Below are positions 1 through 7,215 of a stretch of DNA of 19,517 nucleotides, piece by piece (the stretch's first letter is position 1; the number at the start of each line of letters is the position of its first letter). The stretch spans positions 1 to 19,517 of the forward strand of contig CBCPMX010000111.1 of NCBI GenBank assembly GCA_965120355.1. The letters run 5' to 3'. The stretch comes from CBCPMX01 sp965120355 (GTDB taxonomy: Bacteria; Bacillota; Clostridia; Oscillospirales; Oscillospiraceae). Position numbers and translations under genes: made by a program. Under the pieces are notes generated by a model. It saw only the letters and a list, made by a program, of their open reading frames with translations, had not been told where the DNA came from and ran no database searches.

Positions 1-81
1 TTACGACTGGCTGCGTCAGAGGTGCCTGTGTTTCATTCCCTTTGGTGCCTTGAAGCGCAGCGGAAAGGAATGGTCATAACC

Positions 82-873
82 ATGGAACGCAAACTGATCT
101 TTTTCGACATTGATGGTACGCTGGTGGATTTTGAGGACCGGTCCATTCCGGCCAGCGCGGTGGAGGCTGTGCGCCGTGCAAGAGCGGCGGGGCATTTGCT
201 CTATATCAACAGCGGACGCCCCTATGACGGCGTGGATCCACGGGTGAAGGCCATGGGCTTTGATGGATATATCTGCGGCTGCGGCGTGTACATTCGGGAA
301 GGGGATCAGGTACTGTTTCATCAAAAGCTGGACAAGGCGGTGCAGCTGCAGATTGTTGAGCTGGTGCGCCGGTTTGATCTGCAGGTCATGTACGAGGGCG
401 CGCATGCAGTTTATTTTGATCTGAGCCGCCCGCTGGAGCCCTTTGTACAGTTTGAAAAGGCGTATTATGCCTCCATGGGGCTGGATACGGACAGCGACCC
501 GGCGGGGCCGGAAGCGGAGTTTGATAAGTTCGTAGTCTGGCGGCGGGCGGATACGGATTTGGCTGCGTTCTGCGAGGCAGTGTCCGCCTGGTTTGAGGTG
601 ATTGAACGGGAGGGCGCGCTGCTGGAGATGGTTCCCCACGGCTGTTCCAAGGGCCGGGCTATGGCGCTGCTGCTGGAGCGCCACGGGCTGACCCGTGAGG
701 ACTGCATTGCCATCGGCGACAGCACCAACGATCTGCCTATGCTGGAGGCGGCGGGCGTCAGTGTGGCCATGGCGAACGGCGATCCGCGCATCTTTGACAA
801 GGTGTGCTTTGTGACCGATTCTGTCCGGGAGGACGGCATCGCCAAGGCGTTGATACGGCTGGGGCTGCTTTGA
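82..873 (+). CDS. Cof-type HAD-superfamily phosphatase
   Basis: Predicted cytosolic HAD hydrolase of the Cof/YidA group (263 aa), which dephosphorylates small phosphorylated metabolites; the substrate cannot be told from sequence. Motif I is DIDGT at residues 9-13 (nucleophile D9, acid D11), motif II serine is S44 in NSGRP, motif III lysine is K190 in CSKG, and motif IV is GDSTND at 212-217 (D213, D217). The cap domain lies between motifs II and III, about residues 80-185, as in type IIB Cof proteins. Start 82 was chosen because MERKLIFFDIDGT is the usual family N-terminus; an AAAGGA sits 12 bases upstream. ATG 70 is in frame but abuts that site. A hairpin terminator follows directly, so the gene ends a transcript. 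Family assignment is firm; the biological role is open. Confidence 0.93.
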   Translation: MERKLIFFDIDGTLVDFEDRSIPASAVEAVRRARAAGHLLYINSGRPYDGVDPRVKAMGFDGYICGCGVYIREGDQVLFHQKLDKAVQLQIVELVRRFDLQVMYEGAHAVYFDLSRPLEPFVQFEKAYYASMGLDTDSDPAGPEAEFDKFVVWRRADTDLAAFCEAVSAWFEVIEREGALLEMVPHGCSKGRAMALLLERHGLTREDCIAIGDSTNDLPMLEAAGVSVAMANGDPRIFDKVCFVTDSVREDGIAKALIRLGLL

Positions 874-887
874 CACTGCTCCATGCG

Positions 888-911
888 GGCGCGGCTGATC
901 GGGGCCGCGCC
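888..911 (+). terminator. Intrinsic terminator after the HAD gene
   Basis: GGCGCGGC (888-895) pairs perfectly with GCCGCGCC (904-911) around an 8-base loop and is followed by TGTTTTAT. It begins 15 bases after the stop codon of the HAD phosphatase. The T tract is short and interrupted. Confidence 0.7.
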
Positions 912-931
912 TGTTTTATGCATTCTACCGA

Positions 932-960
932 TTTACAGAGCGGGAAAACCGTGATAAAAT
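932..960 (+). promoter_or_regulatory. Predicted sigma-A promoter of queT
   Basis: TTTACA (932-937) and TAAAAT (955-960) are separated by exactly 17 bases. The expected start of transcription, about 966-968, falls at the first base of the folded leader, which supports both predictions. Confidence 0.6.
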
Positions 961-966
961 ACCTCC

Positions 967-1067
967 GACCGGTTTCCACACCCGGTCCAACCGGCGAACC
1001 CTGCGCCATGGTTCATGCGTGAAAGCCATGGCTGAATTGTGTTCGCCGCTGCACCACACGCAGGTGC
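967..1067 (+). promoter_or_regulatory. Folded 5' leader of queT, candidate preQ1 riboswitch
   Basis: Perfect or near-perfect helices fill the untranslated leader. GACCGG 967-972 pairs with CCGGTC 982-987. GGCGAAC 993-999 pairs with GTTCGCC 1041-1047 and encloses GCCATGG 1005-1011 paired with CCATGGC 1026-1032, which is extended by TTCA 1012-1015 with TGAA 1020-1023. GCACC 1051-1055 pairs with GGTGC 1063-1067. ACAC in the first loop (978-981) could pair with GTGT 1039-1042, a possible pseudoknot contact. QueT genes are known targets of preQ1 riboswitches, and class III was described from Faecalibacterium-type bacteria. The class consensus was not checked here, so the ligand assignment rests on gene context and the amount of structure. 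Confidence 0.5.
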
Positions 1068-1094
1068 TCTAAATACGAAAATGGAGGCTTTTTT

Positions 1095-1613
1095 ATGCGC
1101 AAATTTTCCACCCGTGACCTGACTCTGGCCGCCATTGTGGCGGCGTTGTACACAGTATTGGGCTATTTTGGCGATGTTTTTGGACTGACATTTGGGGCGG
1201 TACAAATTCGCTTTGCCGAGGCGCTGACCGTACTGCCGTTTCTGTTCCCGGCCACTGCGCCGGGCCTGGCCATTGGCTGCCTGCTGACCAATCTGCTGTC
1301 CCCCTATGGTCCGTTGGATGTGATCTTCGGCACCCTGGCCACGGCCGTCGCCGCTGGCCTGACGGTGAAAATGCCCAAGTGGTATCTGGCGGCGCTGCCC
1401 CCCGTTGTGGTGAATATGATTTTTCTGCCCCCCATTTGGGCTTGGGCGGAAACCGGCGCCATCAACAGCGCGTTCTGGGCGGCGTGCGGATTCAATGCTC
1501 TGACCTTTGCTGTGGGAGAAATTCTGGCCTGTTATGTGCTGGGGACGCTGCTGCTGAAGGCCCTGCCAAAGATCCGCTTTTTCCGGCCCATGCTGGCAAA
1601 ACACGCCCAGTGA
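1095..1613 (+). CDS. queT: QueT family queuosine-precursor (preQ1/preQ0) transporter
   Basis: Integral membrane protein of 172 aa, the normal QueT length, predicted to import a queuosine precursor used for modified tRNA wobble bases. The family signature VQIRFAEAL is at residues 36-44, followed by a membrane segment with GCLLTNLLSPYGPLDVIFGT around 61-80. About five or six hydrophobic segments are visible, roughly 9-28, 45-65, 72-90, 97-118 and 130-156. It probably acts as the substrate-binding component of an ECF-type transporter; no ECF energising module is in the window. GGAGG at 1083-1087 precedes the ATG by 7 bases. It has its own promoter and terminator, so it is monocistronic, and the folded leader suggests control by its ligand. 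Confidence 0.92.
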   Translation: MRKFSTRDLTLAAIVAALYTVLGYFGDVFGLTFGAVQIRFAEALTVLPFLFPATAPGLAIGCLLTNLLSPYGPLDVIFGTLATAVAAGLTVKMPKWYLAALPPVVVNMIFLPPIWAWAETGAINSAFWAACGFNALTFAVGEILACYVLGTLLLKALPKIRFFRPMLAKHAQ

Positions 1614-1666
1614 CCGCCGCCGGGATCACGCACCCGGAATTGCAGTATATCTTGAAAGAGCGCGGA

Positions 1667-1696
1667 CGCGGCACAGAAGACGCCTTCTGTGCCGCG
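1667..1696 (+). terminator. Strong intrinsic terminator after queT
   Basis: CGCGGCACAGAAG (1667-1679) pairs perfectly over 13 bp with CTTCTGTGCCGCG (1684-1696) around a 4-base loop, followed by TTTGTTTG. It separates queT from the following fusion gene. Confidence 0.88.
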
Positions 1697-1742
1697 TTTG
1701 TTTGCATGTGAAGAAGCTTTTCGTGCTCGGATTCCGCTCCCC

Positions 1743-1771
1743 TTTACAACCGGCGCAAAACAGGATATTAT
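1743..1771 (+). promoter_or_regulatory. Predicted sigma-A promoter of the hydrolase-kinase gene
   Basis: TTTACA (1743-1748) and TATTAT (1766-1771) are spaced by exactly 17 bases. Transcription would start near 1778, only a few bases before the Shine-Dalgarno sequence of the small ORF at 1794. Confidence 0.6.
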
Positions 1772-1793
1772 GGATGCAATGAGGAGGTGCAGC

Positions 1794-1823
1794 ATGGGAA
1801 TTTGCGGTGAACTCTTGTATTGA
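1794..1823 (+). CDS. Possible 9-residue leader peptide (MGICGELLY)
   Basis: A nine-codon ORF begins 6 bases after a strong GAGGAGGT (1781-1788) and ends in TGA at 1821-1823, 26 bases before the start of the hydrolase-kinase gene. The stop lies inside a 10-bp palindrome ATTGATCAAT (1819-1828). ATG 1770 is in frame but would place the SD inside the ORF. A strong SD that serves nothing else is the main support. Its role could be translational coupling or ribosome-dependent control; chance cannot be excluded for so short an ORF. Confidence 0.35.
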   Translation: MGICGELLY

Positions 1824-1849
1824 TCAATCAAATACAGGAGGTTTGTGAA

Positions 1850-3706
1850 ATGGAAAAAGTATTGCTTGATACAGACATTGGTGGAGATATTGATGATGCA
1901 ATTTGCCTTGCATATTTGCTGAAAGAGCCGCGATGTGAACTTGTTGGGATTACGACAGTTTCTGGAGAACCGGAAAAACGGGCGGCGGTTGCGGATGCAA
2001 TCTGCAAGACGCTGGGCAAACAGATTCCGATTGTGGCAGGGCTTGACAGCACAATGCAGCCGGTTCCGGTCTATCCTACGCCGGACGGCGCTGCCGCATT
2101 AAAGTTTTGGCAGCATAGCACCTATGAAAAAGCAGACGCCCCAGCGTTTCTGTATCAAAAAATAAAAGCGAATCCACACGAGATTGTGTTGATTGGGATT
2201 GGGAATATGACCAATATTGCCACCCTGTTTATGACTTACCCGGATGCCGCTGGGCTGCTGAAAGGGCTGTATGTGATGAATGGCTATTTCGGTGAAGCGC
2301 CGCTGCCGGAACCGTTCTATAATTGGAACACATGGGCGGATCCATTGTCTTCCCGAATTGTATTTTCCGCTTGTCCACAGACGCATCGGGCAGTGCCATT
2401 GGAAGTCACGGACACTTTGACGTTGCAGGCAGACCAGGCGGAGCGTTTGTTCAGGACTGACAGTGATCTGATGAAGGCAGTCTTGTCCTTTGGAAATGCG
2501 TGGCTGGAAAGTTCCCAAAAGCTGACCTTGCATGACCCCCTGGCAGCGGTTTGCGTTTTTTATCCGGATATTTGCCGGTTTGCGCGCGGGACGGTGCAGG
2601 TGGAAACCGAGCAGGAAAGCAAGATGGGAAATACAACCTTTGTCCCGGATCCAGAGGGGAATGTGGAAATCGCGAGAACCGTTGACAAAGCGCGGTTTTA
2701 CCGCATATTAAGCAGCACTTTGTGCGGCGGACAGGAACAGAAGCCCAAGCGAATGGTGCCGCCGCTGGTGGTCAGCCGGGCGAAATCTGTTGGCGCCGTT
2801 GGGGAGGCGTGGCTTGCAAGCCTCGATACTGTCATTTCTGAATTGGAAAGGAAATGGAAAATTTCTGTTGGAAAAACCCTGTTTGGCGGGACGCATGCCT
2901 TTGTAGCCTGTGCCGATGGTGAAAAAGGCGAAGCCTGTGTTTTGAAAATCGATATGCCGGAAGACCTCGGCGGTGATTTTTTAAGAGGGATTCAGACACT
3001 GGAACGGGCAAACGGCCAAGCTTATGCGAAGCTGTATGCGTATGACTCGAAAAGAAAGGCCTGCCTGCTGGAACATTTGGGAAAGCCCATTCATCAACTG
3101 GGGTATCCGGTAAGAAAGCAGCTTGAAATCATTTGTACGACCCTGGAAAAAGCGTGGGAGATTCCTGCGGTGGATATGGAGCTTCCAAGCGGCAGGGAAT
3201 CGATTGCATGGTTTCGGGCGTTCCTTGGGAGAATGTGGGGCGAATTAAACCGGCCTTGCTCCCCAAAAGTGATTGAACAGGCGTTTTCCTACCTGCAGTC
3301 AAGGGAAGAAGCCCTGAACCCATCTGAATTTGTGCTGCTTCACGGCGATGCGCATGGTGGGAATACGCTGGAAACAGGATCGGGCGATGGCTATAAGCTG
3401 ATTGACCTGGACGGCATCTTTTATGAAAAGGCGTATGATTTGGGTGTTCTCATGCGGGAATGGGTTGCGGAATATGCACACAGTCCATTGGAAAAGGGAA
3501 AGCAGCGGTGTGTGTATTTGCACAGTCTGACTGGCGTTTCGGAACAGGCAATTTGGCAATGGGGGTATTTGCAGATGGTTTCTACCGCGTTTGTGAAGCT
3601 CAAAACCGGACAGGAAAAATCCGGGCGAGAGATGCTTCGTGTTGCGGAGTGCTGGGCATGTGAGGCGCGCTCGGAGGGCGCAGCTTGTAAGCATACAGAA
3701 GGTTGA
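1850..3706 (+). CDS. Nucleoside hydrolase fused to an aminoglycoside-phosphotransferase-fold kinase
   Basis: A 618-residue cytosolic protein with two complete domains. Residues 1 to about 290 are an inosine/uridine-type nucleoside hydrolase: metal-site DTDIGGDIDD at 7-16, GNMTN at 118-122, NWNTWADP at 158-165 and the C-terminal HDP at 228-230. Residues about 303-605 resemble the aminoglycoside/hydroxyurea (streptomycin-6-kinase-like) phosphotransferase family: VLKI with ATP lysine K366, likely helix-C E385, catalytic HGDAHGGN at 498-505 (D500, N505) and metal-site IDLD at 518-521. Both catalytic sets look intact. The hydrolase would cleave a nucleoside to base plus sugar, and the kinase would phosphorylate the sugar or a related hydroxyl compound; this coupling is inference. 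AGGAGG 1836-1841 precedes ATG by 8 bases. Visibly more AT-rich codon use than neighbours and terminators on both sides suggest acquisition. Each domain call is firm; the substrate is unknown. Confidence 0.88.
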   Translation: MEKVLLDTDIGGDIDDAICLAYLLKEPRCELVGITTVSGEPEKRAAVADAICKTLGKQIPIVAGLDSTMQPVPVYPTPDGAAALKFWQHSTYEKADAPAFLYQKIKANPHEIVLIGIGNMTNIATLFMTYPDAAGLLKGLYVMNGYFGEAPLPEPFYNWNTWADPLSSRIVFSACPQTHRAVPLEVTDTLTLQADQAERLFRTDSDLMKAVLSFGNAWLESSQKLTLHDPLAAVCVFYPDICRFARGTVQVETEQESKMGNTTFVPDPEGNVEIARTVDKARFYRILSSTLCGGQEQKPKRMVPPLVVSRAKSVGAVGEAWLASLDTVISELERKWKISVGKTLFGGTHAFVACADGEKGEACVLKIDMPEDLGGDFLRGIQTLERANGQAYAKLYAYDSKRKACLLEHLGKPIHQLGYPVRKQLEIICTTLEKAWEIPAVDMELPSGRESIAWFRAFLGRMWGELNRPCSPKVIEQAFSYLQSREEALNPSEFVLLHGDAHGGNTLETGSGDGYKLIDLDGIFYEKAYDLGVLMREWVAEYAHSPLEKGKQRCVYLHSLTGVSEQAIWQWGYLQMVSTAFVKLKTGQEKSGREMLRVAECWACEARSEGAACKHTEG

Positions 3707-3725
3707 TGGGACGCAGTTGACGAGA

Positions 3726-3762
3726 CTGAAGCCTCCGCAGAAGAACTCTGCGGAGGCTTCAG
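3726..3762. terminator. Long hairpin between converging genes
   Basis: CTGAAGCCTCCGCAGA (3726-3741) pairs perfectly over 16 bp with TCTGCGGAGGCTTCAG (3747-3762) around a 5-base loop. It lies between the fusion gene (stop 3706) and the converging PLP-enzyme gene (stop 3787). Neither side has a clear T tract, so this is either a bidirectional transcription barrier or an mRNA 3' end stabiliser. Confidence 0.55.
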
Positions 3763-3786
3763 CTGAAGTGTGTATGGCAGCAAAAG

Positions 3787-4947
3787 TTATGCTTTCTCCA
3801 GGGCGGCCGCTGCTTCCCGCAGCCGGAGCAGTGTCTTAGCCAGCGTTTTGCGGGGGCAGGCGATGTTGAAACGGATAAAGCCCTCGCCGCCTTCGCCGTA
3901 CTCGGCGCCGCTGTTGACGAAAACCTGGGCGTTGCGCAGGAATTCCATCAGCTCGTCCTGCGCCATGCCCAGATAGCGCAGATCTACCCACTGGAGGTAA
4001 GTACCTTCCAAGGGCGAGACAGTTGCCCCCGGGAAAATATCATGGATGGCCTCCACAAACATCCGGCTGTTGTGTGCGATCTCTTCCAGCAGTTGGTCCA
4101 GCCAGCCGTCACAGTGGGTGTAGGCCGCTTCGCAGGCAGCATAGCCGAAGGTGTTGACAAAGTGGCCGCAGTCACGGGAGGCAACCGCCTGGAACTGTTT
4201 GCGCAGCTCCTCATTGGGAATATTGATGTTGCTGAGACTGCACCCAGCCAGGTTGAAGGTTTTACTGGGAGCGGTGCAGACAACACAGTGGTCGGCAATT
4301 TCCGGAGAAAGCGCGGCCAGCACGGTATGCTGCTTGAAGACCAGATCGAAGTGGATCTCGTCGGAGACGATGAGCACATTGTTTTCCAGGCAAATATCCG
4401 CCAGCTCTTTCAGCTCTTTTTTGGTCCAGACGCGGCCGACGGGGTTGTGGGGAGAGCAGAGCAGGAGCAGTTTCGCTTCTTTGGCCTTTTCCCGCAGATC
4501 GTCAAAGTCCATGGCGTATTTCCCGTTTTTGTACACGAGAGGATTTTCCAGCAGCGTACGGCCGTTTTGCTCTACGGAGCGTTGAAAGGGACCGTAGACG
4601 GGCGTCTGAATGATGACGCCGTCGCCCGGCTGCGTAAAGGCGCGGATGGCAATGCCCAGGGCAGTCACTACGCCGGAAGTCTGGGTGAGCCAGTCCGACT
4701 CGATGAGCCAGTTGTGGCGGCGCTCCATCCAACTGCACACCGCCTGCTGATAGCTCTCTTCCGGCGGCTGATAGCCGAAGCAGTTGGCAGAGACAATGTC
4801 ATGCATGGCGCAGGTGATCTCCGGAGCCAGACGATAGCGCATTTCCGCCACTGCGTGCGGGATAATTGCCGGATCTGTGACGCCGTAGCCACGGATAAAG
4901 GGATGAACGGTATTGGCAGGGCAAACGGTGGTAAAGTCGTAAGCCAT
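3787..4947 (-). CDS. MalY/PatB-like PLP-dependent aminotransferase class I/II (possible C-S lyase)
   Basis: Fold-type I PLP enzyme of 386 aa, closest in style to MalY/PatB cystathionine beta-lyases. Visible residues: VYGP with Y118, SPHNPVG with N168, SDEIHFD with D196, APSKTFNLAG with the Schiff-base lysine K229, and a C-terminal GFIRFN arginine for the substrate carboxylate. The family is known to cleave cystathionine or cysteine conjugates, but the usual N-terminal WVADMDF motif reads AVAEMRYRLAPEI here, so the substrate may differ. Start 4947 (MAYDFTTV) is preferred over 5001 because AAGAAGG lies 8 bases upstream and the family begins YDF. It is divergent from glmS and probably monocistronic. 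Confidence 0.85.
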   Translation of the reverse strand: MAYDFTTVCPANTVHPFIRGYGVTDPAIIPHAVAEMRYRLAPEITCAMHDIVSANCFGYQPPEESYQQAVCSWMERRHNWLIESDWLTQTSGVVTALGIAIRAFTQPGDGVIIQTPVYGPFQRSVEQNGRTLLENPLVYKNGKYAMDFDDLREKAKEAKLLLLCSPHNPVGRVWTKKELKELADICLENNVLIVSDEIHFDLVFKQHTVLAALSPEIADHCVVCTAPSKTFNLAGCSLSNINIPNEELRKQFQAVASRDCGHFVNTFGYAACEAAYTHCDGWLDQLLEEIAHNSRMFVEAIHDIFPGATVSPLEGTYLQWVDLRYLGMAQDELMEFLRNAQVFVNSGAEYGEGGEGFIRFNIACPRKTLAKTLLRLREAAAALEKA

Positions 4948-4984
4948 AACAAAGACCTTCTTTCCAAGAAAATGTGATGCTTTG

Positions 4985-4990
4985 ATTGTA
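4985..4990 (-). promoter_or_regulatory. Possible -10 box of the PLP-enzyme gene
   Basis: On the minus strand TACAAT lies 38 bases upstream of the start codon. No good -35 box is found at 16-18 bases, so the call is weak. The surrounding DNA is AT-rich, unlike the coding regions. Confidence 0.3.
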
Positions 4991-5058
4991 ACATAATTCA
5001 CGAAAAAAGTACAGCAAAGACGATAAGATCGAGATTTTATCTTGTCATGACATTTGCA

Positions 5059-5087
5059 TTGATTTTAGGCGCGCCATCAGGTATAAT
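5059..5087 (+). promoter_or_regulatory. Predicted sigma-A promoter of glmS
   Basis: TTGATT (5059-5064) and a perfect TATAAT (5082-5087) are spaced by 17 bases. The implied leader runs from about 5094 to 5207. The AGCGCC-containing core expected of a glmS ribozyme is not seen in it. Confidence 0.7.
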
Positions 5088-5207
5088 AGCGAAAAGCAGC
5101 CGTGCAGATCTTTGCCATGGAAGGTGTATACAGAACGGGCAATGACACAGGCGCTTTGTCAGTAATCAAAGAGGGCTGTGACGGTCCTCAAAGGAGGTAC
5201 ATGGACT

Positions 5208-7040
5208 ATGTGCGGAATTGTTGGATATGTTGGAAAGGAGCCGGCAGCGCCTATCTTGCTGGATGGCCTTTCCAGATTGGAATACAGAGGGTATGATTCA
5301 GCGGGTGTAGCGGTCTTTTCTCCAAAGGCTGGGTTAAGGATTGCAAAGGCCAAGGGCCGCCTGCAGGTGTTGGCAGATCAGATTCATGGCGGTGCGGACA
5401 TGGATGGTGTGATCGGTGTGGGGCACACGCGCTGGGCTACCCATGGCGCGCCTTCGGACATCAATTCTCATCCGCAGGTGAGCCAGTCAGGCCGTATTGC
5501 TGTAGTCCATAACGGTATTATTGAAAACTATGTGAAGCTTAAAGAGTTTTTGGTTTCGCAGGGTGTTGATTTTGTGTCCGAGACGGATACAGAGGTTGTG
5601 GCGCAGCTGATCGAATTTTTCTATGAGGATGATCTGCTGGAGGCGGTGGGGAAGGTCCTGCACCGGATCGAGGGAGCCTATGCCCTGGGGATCATCTGTG
5701 CGGAACATCCGAACCAGCTCATTGCTGTCCGAAAGGATACGCCGCTCATTTTGGGCTATGGCGAGGGATGTAATTTCCTGGCTTCCGATGTAACGGCGAT
5801 TATGAAATACACCCGGAATGTCTGCTATTTGGATGATGGCGATGTGGCTGTACTGACACAGGACAGTGTGCAGATCTACAACAGCCTGCTTCAGCCCATT
5901 GAAAAGCCCGTCAGCCATGTGGACTGGGAAATTTCCGCCGCAGAGAAAGGCGGCTATGAGCACTTCATGCTCAAAGAAATCCACGAGCAGCCCAAGGCAG
6001 TTCGCGACACCATCTCTCCGCGGATCCGGGACGGCCGTGTGGTGCTGGAGGATCTGCACATGACTGCGGAGGATGTGCGGGCCATTGACAAGTTCTATAT
6101 CATTGCCTGCGGCTCCTCCTATCATGTGGGCATGGTGGGGAAATATATTCTGGAGCGCATGCTGCGCAAACCGGTGGAGGTCTGCCTGGCGTCGGAATTC
6201 CGGTACTGTGACCCCATTGTGACGGCGCGTACCCTGGCGATTGTCATTTCCCAGTCCGGCGAAACCATTGACTCCCTGGCGGCAATGCGGGAGGCTAAGC
6301 GATTGGGAGCCCGGATTTTGTCCATTGTCAATGTAGTGGGATCTACCATTGCACGGGAATCGGACGACGTGCTGTATACCTGGGCTGGCCCGGAGATTGC
6401 CGTAGCCACCACCAAGGCGTACTCCACCCAGCTGGCAGTGATGGATCTGCTGTGCCTGTATTTTGCGGATTTGCTGGGCACGATTTCAGCGGAGGAGTAT
6501 GCGAAGATTTTGGAAGAGCTGCAGCGCATCCCTGCCAAGCTGGAAACGATTCTGGCCGATCAGGAGAAGATTCAGTACTATGCTTCCATTTACTTCAATC
6601 ATCCCACGGTGTTCTTCATTGGACGGAATGTGGACTATGCTGTGAGTCTGGAGGGTGCGCTGAAGCTGAAGGAGATCTCCTACATCCATTCTGAGGCTTA
6701 CGCCGCTGGGGAATTGAAACACGGCCCCATCTCCCTGATTGAAGAGGGAACGCTGGTGGTGGCGTTGGCCAGCTGGAATGCGCTGTTCGACAAGCTGATG
6801 AACAATGTCAAAGAGGTCAAGGCCCGCGGCGCCGACGTGCTGGGCATTGCCACAGAGGGCAATACTGAAGAGCTGCAAAAATCTGTTTCGGCTGCGATCG
6901 TCATTCCTGATACGCATCCCATGCTGCTGCCGTCGCTGGAGGTGGTGCCGCTGCAGCTGTTCTCCTACTATGTAGCGCTGATGCGTGGCTGTGACATTGA
7001 TAAGCCGCGGAATCTGGCCAAATCCGTGACAGTGGAATAA
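5208..7040 (+). CDS. glmS: Glutamine--fructose-6-phosphate aminotransferase (isomerizing)
   Basis: Makes glucosamine-6-phosphate from fructose-6-phosphate and glutamine, the first step of UDP-GlcNAc supply for peptidoglycan; cytosolic. The 610-residue length is normal. The N-terminal Ntn glutaminase domain starts MCGIVGYVG, giving the catalytic Cys after Met removal, with LEYRGYDSAG at 24-33 and GHTRWATHG at 72-80. Two SIS sugar-isomerase domains follow, including ACGSSYHVG, ISQSGET and the HSEAYAAGELKHGP segment, and the C-terminus is the family-typical DKPRNLAKSVTVE. Start 5208 was chosen because Cys must follow Met; AAGGAGGT (5191-5198) is 9 bases upstream. The gene stands alone with its own promoter and a downstream hairpin. 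Confidence 0.98.
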   Translation: MCGIVGYVGKEPAAPILLDGLSRLEYRGYDSAGVAVFSPKAGLRIAKAKGRLQVLADQIHGGADMDGVIGVGHTRWATHGAPSDINSHPQVSQSGRIAVVHNGIIENYVKLKEFLVSQGVDFVSETDTEVVAQLIEFFYEDDLLEAVGKVLHRIEGAYALGIICAEHPNQLIAVRKDTPLILGYGEGCNFLASDVTAIMKYTRNVCYLDDGDVAVLTQDSVQIYNSLLQPIEKPVSHVDWEISAAEKGGYEHFMLKEIHEQPKAVRDTISPRIRDGRVVLEDLHMTAEDVRAIDKFYIIACGSSYHVGMVGKYILERMLRKPVEVCLASEFRYCDPIVTARTLAIVISQSGETIDSLAAMREAKRLGARILSIVNVVGSTIARESDDVLYTWAGPEIAVATTKAYSTQLAVMDLLCLYFADLLGTISAEEYAKILEELQRIPAKLETILADQEKIQYYASIYFNHPTVFFIGRNVDYAVSLEGALKLKEISYIHSEAYAAGELKHGPISLIEEGTLVVALASWNALFDKLMNNVKEVKARGADVLGIATEGNTEELQKSVSAAIVIPDTHPMLLPSLEVVPLQLFSYYVALMRGCDIDKPRNLAKSVTVE

Positions 7041-7097
7041 GTTGAATTTGTGTTTGCGGCTCAAATCATTGAACTGCACGCAGTGAGACATGAGAAA

Positions 7098-7136
7098 AGC
7101 CGGTGCTCGGGAGCAGGCAGCTCCTGAGCGCCGGCT
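7098..7136. terminator. Bidirectional hairpin between glmS and the MocR gene
   Basis: A 17-bp stem (7098-7114 with 7120-7136, two G-T wobbles, 5-base loop) lies between the converging glmS (stop 7040) and MocR gene (stop 7216). On the minus strand it is followed by CTTTTCTCAT, a usable T tract; on the plus strand the T content is poor. It is most likely the MocR terminator, shared by glmS. Confidence 0.65.
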
Positions 7137-7215
7137 GCGTCTGTTGGGGGAGGCGCGGTTTGCGCGTTTTGCAGAAAGGCGGCAGCGAAACAGTGGCGGC
7201 GCGATGGAAGGAAGG

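Noticed and set aside
961..966. ACCTCC as an anti-Shine-Dalgarno pairing with the queT GGAGG
   Set aside because: It lies upstream of, or at, the predicted transcription start and so would probably not be in the mRNA.
5094..5207. Possible glmS ribozyme in the glmS leader
   Set aside because: The conserved AGCGCC-containing core near the cleavage site and the expected pseudoknot sequences are not visible, and the leader of about 114 bases is short for the full ribozyme.
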